This document shows, in pieces, positions 1 through 6,215 of a DNA stretch of 12,340 bases (position 1 is the stretch's first letter; every line of letters begins with the position of its first letter). Position numbers and translations under genes: made by a program. The stretch covers positions 1 to 12,340 of the forward strand of contig JACCZQ010000296.1 of the NCBI GenBank assembly GCA_013695905.1, read 5' to 3'. The notes beneath the pieces are model-generated. The model was given only the letters and a program-made list of their open reading frames with translations. It was not told where the DNA came from and ran no database searches. This stretch comes from Chthoniobacterales bacterium. Lineage in GTDB: Bacteria; Verrucomicrobiota; Verrucomicrobiia; Chthoniobacterales; UBA10450.

Positions 1-1
1 G

Positions 2-589
2 ATTTTACTCGGGACGGCGCTGCCGGTGCTGCCGGTGCAGATTCTCTGGGTGAACATGATGACGGCGCTGCTGCTCGGGCTGATGCTGGTGTTCGAGCCG
101 AAGGAGCACGACCTGATGGAGCGGCCGCCGCGCGATCCGGCGCAGCCGATTCTCACGTTCGCGCTTTTGATGCGGACGGGATTGGTGTGCCTGTTCATGC
201 TGCTGGGGGCGTTCGGGATGTTTATGTGGTTGCAGCAGGAGCGGCCGGAGGCGGTGGCGGAGGCGCGCACGGCGGTCGTGAATGTGGTGGTGATCGTGCT
301 GATATTTTATCTGCTGAATTGCCGGTCGCTGACGCGGTCGATGTGGAAGATCGGGGTGTTTTCGAATCTGTGGGTGATCGGCGGGATCGGGGCGATGGTT
401 GCGGCGCAGCTGCTCTTCACCTATGCGCCGGTGATGAACCGGCTGTTTCATTCGGCGCCGCTCGGGTTGCGGGAATGGCTGGTCATGACCGGGATCGGGC
501 TAACGGTGTATGCGGTGGTCGGGTTCGAGAAGTGGCTGCGTTTTCACCCGAAACCTGAAGGTGCCGGTGAGGGCAAACGGGCCGCGTGA
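2..589 (+). CDS. Cation-transporting P-type ATPase, C-terminal membrane part (5'-truncated)
   Basis: The window opens inside this gene; 195 residues to the TGA are visible. It is the C-terminal membrane domain of a P2-type ATPase, which pumps cations across the inner membrane using ATP. The first visible residues (about 1-30, containing PVQILWVNMMTALLLGLML) match transmembrane helix M6 and are followed by the conserved cytoplasmic FEPKE...MERPPRDP linker. Further hydrophobic segments lie at about residues 50-72, 89-104, 119-138 and 157-173. The phosphorylation (DKTGT), nucleotide-binding and actuator domains lie outside the window. In Ca2+ pumps of this class M6 reads N-x-x-T-D; here it is N18-M-M-T21-A22, so the ligand aspartate is alanine and the ion is uncertain. 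The stop codon overlaps the GTG start of the next gene. Family is confident; substrate is not. Confidence 0.9.
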   Translation: MLLGTALPVLPVQILWVNMMTALLLGLMLVFEPKEHDLMERPPRDPAQPILTFALLMRTGLVCLFMLLGAFGMFMWLQQERPEAVAEARTAVVNVVVIVLIFYLLNCRSLTRSMWKIGVFSNLWVIGGIGAMVAAQLLFTYAPVMNRLFHSAPLGLREWLVMTGIGLTVYAVVGFEKWLRFHPKPEGAGEGKRAA

Positions 590-1287
590 GCAGCAGCGTC
601 TCGATCGTGGTGCCGACTCTGAACGAGGCGGAGAATGTGGAGTTGCTGGTGCAGCGGATCGTGGCGGCGGTGCCTGATTGAGCCGAGATCCTCATCGTCG
701 ACGACAACTCGACGGACGGAACGCCGGAGCGGGTGCAGTCGTTAGGCAAAGAGTTCCCGGTGCGGCTGATCGAGCGGGCGGAGCCGACACTCGGTCTGTC
801 CGGTGCGGTGATCGCCGGCGCGCGTGCGGCGGTGGGTGAGATCCTCGTCGTGATGGATGCGGACTTGAGTCACCCGCCGCGCGAGATTCCGAATCTGGTG
901 GCGCCGATCCTCGCCGGGCGCGCGGACATGGTGATCGGCAGCCGCTACGTGCGCGGCGGCACGACTCCTGGTTGGCCACTGTATCGGAAAGCGATGTCGC
1001 GCCTCGCAGCAGGTACTGCTTACCCGCTCACGGGCGTGCACGATTCCATGTGTGGCTTCTTTGCCATCCGGCGTGAGCGATTGCTGGAGCTGGCGCCGCA
1101 CGCCACCGGATTCAAGATCGCGTTCGAGGCGATCGTGCGCGGCGGGCGGCACCTCCGTGTGCTGGAGGTGCCGATCGCGTTTCGAGATCGGGCTCGCGGC
1201 GCGTCGAAGATGAGCTTCGGGGTGGCGCTGCGGTTCGGTTTTCGGTGGTTAGCTGCCGCGAGCCGGATGGTGCTGCGGCGTCGCTGA
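586..1287 (+). pseudogene. Family 2 glycosyltransferase (dolichyl-phosphate mannose synthase type), interrupted by in-frame TGA
   Basis: The frame from the GTG at 586 gives 233 codons before the final TGA, the usual length for polyprenyl-phosphate sugar transferases of the DPM1 type. These move a sugar from a nucleotide sugar to a lipid phosphate at the membrane. The N-terminus has the GT-A start (SIVVPTLNEAENV) and EILIVDDNSTDGT; downstream come DADLSHPP (the metal-binding DxD-like region), GSRYVRGG, and the family's SxxCGFFAIRR and GFKIAFE blocks. Codon 32 (679-681) is TGA, between VPD and AEILIVDD. The rest of the frame is intact and conserved on both sides. The next in-frame start, GTG 733, would drop the nucleotide-binding strand, so restart is unlikely to give an active enzyme. 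One base change (TGG, CGA or GGA to TGA) or a sequencing error explains it. The start overlaps the upstream ATPase stop (GTGA), suggesting coupled translation. The 3' end overlaps the converging GT87 gene by 39 bp. Confidence 0.8.
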
Positions 1288-2532
1288 ATCGCTGCTCTTC
1301 AGCTGATATAATTCCGACGCGAGGACGAAGCACAGCACCAGCGTGGCGGCGAGAGTGTTGCCGTACATTTGTGCTGTTTTCTGGAACGGGATCGTTAGGA
1401 CCAGCAGCACGACCGCGGCCATGGCGCCGTAGAGGAGCAGCGGGCTCCGGGTTTGTAGCCAACGCTGCACGAGGACGGTGAACGGGAAGAGCAGGCTGGC
1501 GAAGAGGTAGCCGAACGACAGCGGCGTGAAGACCAGCATGAGCAACACGAGGAGCGCGAACTCGATGGCGTCGGTCCCGGTGGTGCGGCGGTTCCGGCGC
1601 GGCATGACCGCGACGTAAAGAATCCCCAGAAGCAGACCAGTGCCGACGATGATGCGATTCACCGTCTCGAAGCTGAAGTTGGTGAAGTTCACATACACCG
1701 GGGTGTGCGGGCCGAAGCGCTCATCGGCGTCCTCATGGCGTAGCAGGCGATTGGCGACGCCGAAGATCGATTGGTTTTTCCAGGAGTTGCTCCGGCCAGG
1801 GCGTTGCGCGACGCCGGTATCATCGTACTTCAGCAGCATGCCCTCCGTCCAACGCCGGAGATCCGTCCGCGCCTGGTCGAATCCGCGAAAAGGCGTGGGC
1901 AGGACGATGAGCAGAAAAACCAGCGCCAAGACTAACGAGGCTGCGGCAACCCAATACCGGCGATAGATCAAATACACGATGATGATGAGCGGGAACGCCT
2001 TGATGCCGGCCGCGAGGCCGACCAGCGCTCCGGCGAGCACCTGCCGCTTCGCCTGCAGAGCGACAAACGCGCCGAGCGTCAGCACCAGGAGGAGCAGGGT
2101 CGGTTGGCCGAGGTGAAAATTGCTCCACGCATAGACGACGATGACGATACTCGGCACCAACAGCACGAGCGGGTGCGGCCGTTTCCATGTGCCGGTCGCG
2201 AGCCGCACCGAGAGGAGGATGCTCGCCGTCCAGGCGGCGGCATTCAGGAGCACCAGGGCGATGACAAGGCCGGTCTGGCCAAGCAGACTCACCGGCGCGA
2301 GCAGCAAAGCCGCCGGTGGCGGATACATGAACGGGAATTTCTTCCGCTGCAGCGGGTAGATAGGGTCGCCCTGCAGCACCTTCTGGCCGGTGTCGTGCCA
2401 CAGCTCGTAATCCTTGTGGCTGTCTTTGACGACGGTGTTGATGATCGGGATGGAGCCGAACACCAGCAGCACTGCGACGAAGAGCCACCGCAAAGCGCGA
2501 AAGGCACCTTCGCTATTTAATCGGTCAATCAT
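1249..2532 (-). CDS. GT87-type (DUF2029) polytopic membrane glycosyltransferase
   Basis: This is a 427-residue protein with about ten or more hydrophobic helices. It has the layout of GT-C fold glycosyltransferases of the GT87/DUF2029 family (the mycobacterial mannosyltransferase PimE is a known member), which use polyprenyl-phosphate sugars at the outer face of the membrane. After TM1 (about 17-35) the first loop has KDYELWHDTGQKVLQGDPIYP, with Asp41 in the place of the catalytic loop aspartate, then FPFMYPPPAALLL. Further family blocks are FHLGQPTLLLL and KNQSIFGVANRLL. The polar C-terminus (SSDSATPQHHPARGS) is probably cytoplasmic. Its ATG overlaps the gatA TGA (ATGA), so it is probably co-translated with gatCA, though no functional link to tRNA amidation is apparent. 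No Shine-Dalgarno precedes the ATG; the preceding bases are pyrimidine-rich. The donor and acceptor cannot be read from the sequence. Confidence 0.8.
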   Translation of the reverse strand: MIDRLNSEGAFRALRWLFVAVLLVFGSIPIINTVVKDSHKDYELWHDTGQKVLQGDPIYPLQRKKFPFMYPPPAALLLAPVSLLGQTGLVIALVLLNAAAWTASILLSVRLATGTWKRPHPLVLLVPSIVIVVYAWSNFHLGQPTLLLLVLTLGAFVALQAKRQVLAGALVGLAAGIKAFPLIIIVYLIYRRYWVAAASLVLALVFLLIVLPTPFRGFDQARTDLRRWTEGMLLKYDDTGVAQRPGRSNSWKNQSIFGVANRLLRHEDADERFGPHTPVYVNFTNFSFETVNRIIVGTGLLLGILYVAVMPRRNRRTTGTDAIEFALLVLLMLVFTPLSFGYLFASLLFPFTVLVQRWLQTRSPLLLYGAMAAVVLLVLTIPFQKTAQMYGNTLAATLVLCFVLASELYQLKSSDSATPQHHPARGS

Positions 2533-3998
2533 GAGGCGGCGAGCGAGGGCGGCCGGAGCCGGTGCCAGTCGGTCGTTTGCTCATAGGCATGCGCCACCTG
2601 CAGCAGGCGCTGCTCGTCGCGGGTATTGGCGAGCAGCTGCAGGCCGATCGGGAGGCGGGTGCCATTCTCCTCGGCGAAACCGCACGGCACACTGATGCCG
2701 CAGATGCCGGTGAGGTTTGCCGGCACCGTGAAGATATCGGCGAGATAAACCTGGAGCGGGTCCGCTTCGTGGTCGCCAATCTTCCAGGCCGGCGCGGGTG
2801 TGGTCGGGGAAAGCAGCACATCCACCTGCTCGAAGGCGCGGGTGAAATCGCGGCGGATCAGCTCCCGCACCTGTTGCGCGCGGAGATAATACGCATCGTA
2901 GTAGCCGGAGCTCAGGACGTAGGTGCCCAGAATGATGCGGCGCTTCACTTCGCGCCCGAAACCCTCCGCCCGTGTCCGCTCGTAGTGATCGAGCAGGTTC
3001 TGCGGATTCGCCGCGCGCTGGCCGTAACGAACGCCATCGAAGCGGGCCAGATTGGCGGAGGCTTCGGCGGTGGCGAGGACGTAGTAAACAGCGACGGCGT
3101 ATTCGGTGTGCGGCAGCGACACCTCGACCAGTTCCGCCCCTAACGAGTGGAAATGATTCGTGGCCTGTTCGAGGGCGGCTTTCACCTGTGCATCGATTCC
3201 CTGGAGCGCGTGCTCTTTGACGATGCCAATCCGGAGCCCGCGAATGTCGCGTCCAAGGTGCTCTGTGAAATCCGGCACCGGCCCCGGGAGCGACGTGGAA
3301 TCCTGCGGATCTGCACCTGCGATGGCGTTGAGGAGGAGCGCGGCGTCACGGACATCCTTGGTGAGCGGCCCCACCTGATCGAGCGAGGAGGCAAAAGCGG
3401 TGACGCCGAACCGCGACACAAGTCCGTAGGTTGGCTTAAGGCCGACGATGCCGCTGAGCGCCGCCGGCTGCCGGACGGAGCCGCCGGTGTCGCTGCCGAG
3501 CGCGCCCACGGCCAGATCTGCTGCGACTGCGGCGGCGGACCCGCCGCTGGAGCCGCCGGCGACGCGGGTGAGATCCCATGGATTGCGGGTGGGGCCGGCG
3601 CTGGAGTTCTCGGTCGAGGAACCCATCGCAAACTCGTCGAGATTCGTTTTGCCGAAGGGAACGGCACCGGCTCGTCGCAGCTTCGTGATGACGGTGGCGT
3701 CGTAGGGCGCGCGGTAGTTCTCCAGGATGCGCGAGGCGCAGGTGCAGCTCTCGCCGGCGACGTTGATGTTGTCTTTGATCGCGATCGGGATGCCGCCGAG
3801 TGGCAGCGTTCCATCGGCGGCATCGGCCGCGGCGAAGCTTGTGTCGCGGTTGACCGACAAATAGGCGCCAAGCCGCGGGTCCACCTCGTCGATGCGGGCG
3901 TGGAGCGCCTCCAGCACCTCGCGGGGTGAGACTTCACGGCGGCGGAGGAGCGGCTGCAACTCCGAGATGGTGAGCGCCGGCAGGTCGCGCGGCGTCAT
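2529..3998 (-). CDS. gatA: Aspartyl/glutamyl-tRNA(Asn/Gln) amidotransferase subunit A
   Basis: This is the glutaminase/amidase subunit of the GatCAB complex, which converts Glu-tRNA(Gln) and Asp-tRNA(Asn) to the amidated forms using ammonia from glutamine. At 489 residues it has the normal GatA length. The amidase-signature triad is complete: Lys75 in PIAIKDNINVAG, the cis-Ser at 150 in GGSSGGSAAAV, and nucleophile Ser174 in SDTGGSVRQPAA. The K-S-S spacing is as in characterised GatA proteins. The open frame runs 26 codons further upstream, but ATG 3998 (MTPRDLPALTISELQ) is preferred: it fits the family N-terminus and forms an ATGA overlap with the gatC stop. The gene also overlaps the next gene by ATGA. 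gatB is absent from the window and must lie elsewhere if the complex is complete. Confidence 0.97.
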   Translation of the reverse strand: MTPRDLPALTISELQPLLRRREVSPREVLEALHARIDEVDPRLGAYLSVNRDTSFAAADAADGTLPLGGIPIAIKDNINVAGESCTCASRILENYRAPYDATVITKLRRAGAVPFGKTNLDEFAMGSSTENSSAGPTRNPWDLTRVAGGSSGGSAAAVAADLAVGALGSDTGGSVRQPAALSGIVGLKPTYGLVSRFGVTAFASSLDQVGPLTKDVRDAALLLNAIAGADPQDSTSLPGPVPDFTEHLGRDIRGLRIGIVKEHALQGIDAQVKAALEQATNHFHSLGAELVEVSLPHTEYAVAVYYVLATAEASANLARFDGVRYGQRAANPQNLLDHYERTRAEGFGREVKRRIILGTYVLSSGYYDAYYLRAQQVRELIRRDFTRAFEQVDVLLSPTTPAPAWKIGDHEADPLQVYLADIFTVPANLTGICGISVPCGFAEENGTRLPIGLQLLANTRDEQRLLQVAHAYEQTTDWHRLRPPSLAAS

Positions 3999-4282
3999 TC
4001 CACGACTTTCGTGACGACGAAGAGGCCGTTCGCCTGGCGGGGGGCATTCTGCAGCGCTTCCCCGGCGGTGAAGCAATCCCGGGCCTCGTCTTCGCGGAAG
4101 ACGTTGAACATGGGCACGGCGTGGGCGGCTGCTTCGAGACCGCTCACGTCCACGTCGGAGAGTTTGTTCACATACTGCAAGACGTGCGCGAGCTGCTCCT
4201 GGAAGACTTCGGCTTCTTCGGGTGTCAACCGGAGCCGGACCAGCTTCGCGACGTACTCGACGTCGAGTTCGCCTTCCGCCAT
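3995..4282 (-). CDS. gatC: Aspartyl/glutamyl-tRNA(Asn/Gln) amidotransferase subunit C
   Basis: This 95-residue protein has the standard length of GatC, the small subunit that wraps around GatA and stabilises GatCAB. The N-terminus has the typical helix VEYVAKLVRLRLTPEEAE (residues 9-26), followed by the FQEQLAHVLQYVNKLSDVDVSG block. The C-terminal half has the family pattern HAVPMFNVFREDEAR and a VTKVVE tail in place of the usual VPKVIE. A short GAGG (minus strand, 4285-4288) lies just before the ATG, closer than ideal but one of the few Shine-Dalgarno-like sequences in this operon. The stop codon overlaps the gatA ATG. Four bases separate it from the upstream small membrane protein gene. Confidence 0.95.
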   Translation of the reverse strand: MAEGELDVEYVAKLVRLRLTPEEAEVFQEQLAHVLQYVNKLSDVDVSGLEAAAHAVPMFNVFREDEARDCFTAGEALQNAPRQANGLFVVTKVVE

Positions 4283-4286
4283 TGCC

Positions 4287-4646
4287 TCAGAACGGCAGAT
4301 GGCTGATGAGCCAGATCACGGCGGCGGCGAGGGCGAGCACGAGCACAAGGAAGACGATACGACCCTCGCGGCGTTCCTTGCGCAACGCGCCGCGGCGACC
4401 GTGGTAAACGCCGCCGTCTCCGAAGCGCTTATCGTGGAGCGTGAGCGAGACGTCGAGCCGGTTATCGGACGCGCGCATGAGCAGGTCCTCACGCTGGCGG
4501 CGACTCTCTTCCCGCGCGCGGGCGGGCGCCTCGGCGATGACGCGCTGCAGCTTCTGCATGTCTTCCTGTAGTTTCGCTTCCGCGCGAGCAAGTTCCTGCT
4601 GTTTCGCGGTGAGCGGCGTTCCGCTGTTCGAGGGGCGTCGACGCAT
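4287..4646 (-). CDS. Small coiled-coil protein with C-terminal membrane anchor, unknown function
   Basis: I do not recognise a named family for this 119-residue protein. Residues about 13-57 are strongly charged and alanine/glutamate/glutamine-rich with heptad-like spacing, suggesting a coiled coil. Residues 58-80 are a mixed segment (DNRLDVSLTLHDKRFGDGG). A very basic stretch (RRGALRKERREGR, 84-96) leads into one hydrophobic helix at about 97-115, followed by only four residues. This is a tail-anchored layout with the coiled coil in the cytoplasm by the positive-inside rule. It starts seven bases below the end of a second, larger coiled-coil membrane protein and ends four bases before gatC. 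The two similar layouts suggest the pair may work together. Codon use resembles the neighbours, and tight packing supports it as a real gene. Confidence 0.75.
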   Translation of the reverse strand: MRRRPSNSGTPLTAKQQELARAEAKLQEDMQKLQRVIAEAPARAREESRRQREDLLMRASDNRLDVSLTLHDKRFGDGGVYHGRRGALRKERREGRIVFLVLVLALAAAVIWLISHLPF

Positions 4647-4652
4647 ACGGAG

Positions 4653-5276
4653 CTACTGTGCGGTGGAAAGCATCCAGAGGAAAATGATGAGCGCGATCGT
4701 GGCGAAGACGATCAGCGGCAGGGTGAGGGCGAGGCCGATCTGCATCCACTGCGTGAAGCCGTTTCCGCCCCCGAGTCCTACCTCGGGCGCCGCTTCGGGC
4801 AGCGCGACTTCGCCGGAGTCATCGGAGCTGGCGGTGAGGCGGCTCCGCTGTTGGCTAAACTCCGCCCGCGCATCATCGACGGCGCTGAGGGCGCGGCTCA
4901 ATTCCTTGTGCAGCTCGGCGGGGTTCCAGCTTTTCGGGTCGATGGATTCGAGGAGGGCGAGGTGCTGCTCGAAGCTCTCGCGGGTGGCGCGGATCTGCTC
5001 GAGTTTTTTCTGGGAATCATACGCCTCGCGCTCCAGGACGACGAGGGAGCGGGTGAGCTTGTCGCCCATTTCGGCGCGGCCGCGCTCCAGTTCTTCCTGG
5101 CGGCGGCTTAGCTCCTCGAGTTCGCGCTTCTGCTTCTCGATCTGCTCCTGCTGTTTCTTGAGCAGGACGAGCTGCTCCTGGGCTTTCTGGACTTGGGAAT
5201 CGAGATGCTCGGTCGAGTTCGCCTCGTCCTCGTTTAACTCGAGCATCTGTTCAGTGGATCGGGTGCGTTCGGACAT
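4653..5276 (-). CDS. Tail-anchored coiled-coil protein, unknown function
   Basis: From the chosen ATG this is a 207-residue protein with no family I can name. Residues about 24-70 are a glutamine/glutamate/lysine-rich coiled coil (KAQEQLVLLKKQQEQIEKQK and on). A second helical region spans about 72-148, with a SIDPKSWNPAELHKEL break. An acidic, serine/glycine-rich linker follows (149-172), then one hydrophobic helix at about 178-203 with a four-residue tail. This predicts a cytoplasmic coiled coil anchored by its C-terminus. The frame stays open to an ATG at 5333, giving 19 extra residues (MPAREPTMRVGRGARNHFV). I chose the inner ATG because MSERTRSTEQ looks like a natural N-terminus and because the sequence just above 5333 is AT-rich and promoter-like. 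It is probably the first gene of the operon running into gatCA. Start choice is uncertain. Confidence 0.75.
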   Translation of the reverse strand: MSERTRSTEQMLELNEDEANSTEHLDSQVQKAQEQLVLLKKQQEQIEKQKRELEELSRRQEELERGRAEMGDKLTRSLVVLEREAYDSQKKLEQIRATRESFEQHLALLESIDPKSWNPAELHKELSRALSAVDDARAEFSQQRSRLTASSDDSGEVALPEAAPEVGLGGGNGFTQWMQIGLALTLPLIVFATIALIIFLWMLSTAQ

Positions 5277-5370
5277 GACGAAATGGTTGCGGGCGCCGCG
5301 CCCCACGCGCATGGTCGGCTCCCTGGCAGGCATATAAATGTTTTAGCTTCAGATTGCCACAATTTTCCCC

Positions 5371-5392
5371 CGCGAGATGCGTGTTTCTCGCG
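5371..5392. repeat. 7-bp perfect inverted repeat in intergenic gap
   Basis: CGCGAGA (5371-5377) and TCTCGCG (5386-5392) form a perfect 7-bp stem with an 8-base loop. It lies in the 123-bp gap between the end of the methyltransferase gene and the coiled-coil gene start region. No T-run follows on either strand (the minus-strand side reads GGGGAAAATT), so it is not a classical intrinsic terminator. It could be a weak terminator, an operator or chance in GC-rich DNA. Confidence 0.35.
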
Positions 5393-5411
5393 CAACGCGT
5401 GCGTAGTGGCG

Positions 5412-5450
5412 GCGCTGCTGCTTGTATTTCGCAGCGAGCAGGGGCAGCGC
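5412..5450 (-). terminator. Bulged hairpin after the methyltransferase gene, possible terminator
   Basis: Six bases below the methyltransferase stop, 5412-5422 pairs with 5437-5441 plus 5445-5450: 11 base pairs, with a three-base GGG bulge (5442-5444) and a 14-base loop. The position suits transcript termination or 3'-end protection for the rlmI/methyltransferase pair. There is no U-tract on the minus strand after the stem, so intrinsic termination is unproven. Confidence 0.35.
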
Positions 5451-5456
5451 GTGTGA

Positions 5457-6215
5457 TTAACTCCGGCGGAAGAGTCGCGCGAGCGAGGAACGCGCCGGTG
5501 CAGCCTGTGCGGGTGGGGCGGCCGCGGTGGCGGCGCTGATCACGACGGCGGGGCCGTTCGCGTGCTCGAGGTCGTGGTGCAGAACGTGGACGCGCTCGTA
5601 GCCGCTTGTGGTGAGGACCTTGATCAAGGAGCCAAGGGTGAGCCAGAAGGCGCTGTGGGACATGCCGCTGAGCGGTTCGTCCGCACCTCCTTCGACGCGA
5701 ACGATGCCGCGGAGGCCATGGCGGACGGTGTCCGCAGCGAGGTCGTCGGCATACTGCGTCCAGATCAGGACTTTGGGCGCGACGCGGGGGAGTTGCTCGA
5801 GGAGTTTCCAGGGTTCCGGCAGGTGGTAGAGCAACCCGCAGCAAAGCACGGCGTCGAACTTGCCAAAACTGGTGAGGTCGGTCTCCTCGAGGTTCGCCTG
5901 GACGAACTCGACGTTGTCGGCCCGAAGAAGTCGCTGGACGAGCCGGGCTTTGCGGAGGTTTGCGGCACGGCCTTCGATCGCGAGGACGCGCTGCGCGTGC
6001 TCGGCGAGCAGGAAGGTGTGCGCTCCTTCGAGTGAGCCGAGTTCGAGGATTGTCTTCGCCTCCGGCGCGCAGGCGCGGAAGTGGTCGATCCGCATGTCGC
6101 CGAGCGCGCTGACCCGACCGCCGTAGTCGGCGCCGTCGATGCGGAATTGGAATACCCACGGTGCCAGTTGCTCAAACTCGGCCGTGATCTCGGCGCGGGC
6201 GGGTCTGGGGTTCAT
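5457..6215 (-). CDS. Class I SAM-dependent methyltransferase, substrate unknown
   Basis: This 252-residue protein has a Rossmann-type methyltransferase core. Motif I is ILELGSLEGAHTFLLAE (about 56-72), with the acidic end of strand 2 at Glu81 (AIEGR), a motif III-like NVEFVQANLEETDL (101-114), and motif IV-like FDAVLCCGLLYHLPEPW (120-136), in which LLYHLPEPW is typical of methyltransferase type 11/12 proteins. The N-terminal ~50 residues (FEQLAPWVFQFRIDG..YGG) form a short cap seen in some methyltransferases acting on sugars or small molecules. The C-terminus is alanine/proline-rich and then basic (RSSLARLFRRS). The open frame extends far upstream inside rlmI, but ATG 6215 overlaps the rlmI TGA as ATGA, which fixes the start. 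Coupling with an rRNA methyltransferase hints at, but does not prove, an RNA-related target. Confidence 0.85.
   Translation of the reverse strand: MNPRPARAEITAEFEQLAPWVFQFRIDGADYGGRVSALGDMRIDHFRACAPEAKTILELGSLEGAHTFLLAEHAQRVLAIEGRAANLRKARLVQRLLRADNVEFVQANLEETDLTSFGKFDAVLCCGLLYHLPEPWKLLEQLPRVAPKVLIWTQYADDLAADTVRHGLRGIVRVEGGADEPLSGMSHSAFWLTLGSLIKVLTTSGYERVHVLHHDLEHANGPAVVISAATAAAPPAQAAPARSSLARLFRRS

Noticed and set aside
679..681. TGA as selenocysteine or a recoded sense codon
   Set aside because: This glycosyltransferase type is not a known selenoprotein, I looked for no SECIS element in detail, and TGA is the ordinary stop in several neighbouring genes.
733..1287. Independent short glycosyltransferase starting at GTG 733
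   Set aside because: It would lack the VDDNSTDGT nucleotide-binding segment, which is present in the same frame upstream. The region is better explained as one gene broken by TGA 679-681.
3147..3929. 260-codon plus-strand open frame opposite gatA
   Set aside because: It lies wholly within gatA on the other strand, has low-complexity composition and no recognisable motifs; long antisense frames are expected in high-GC genes.
3999..4076. Longer gatA start 26 codons upstream
   Set aside because: It would run deep into gatC and adds residues foreign to GatA; the ATGA overlap at 3998 fits better.
5334..5365. Promoter for the coiled-coil operon in an AT-rich minus-strand stretch (TTGTGG, then TTTATA/TATATG)
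   Set aside because: The boxes match the sigma-70 consensus at only about half of positions and the spacing is unclear; used only as weak support for the inner start at 5276.
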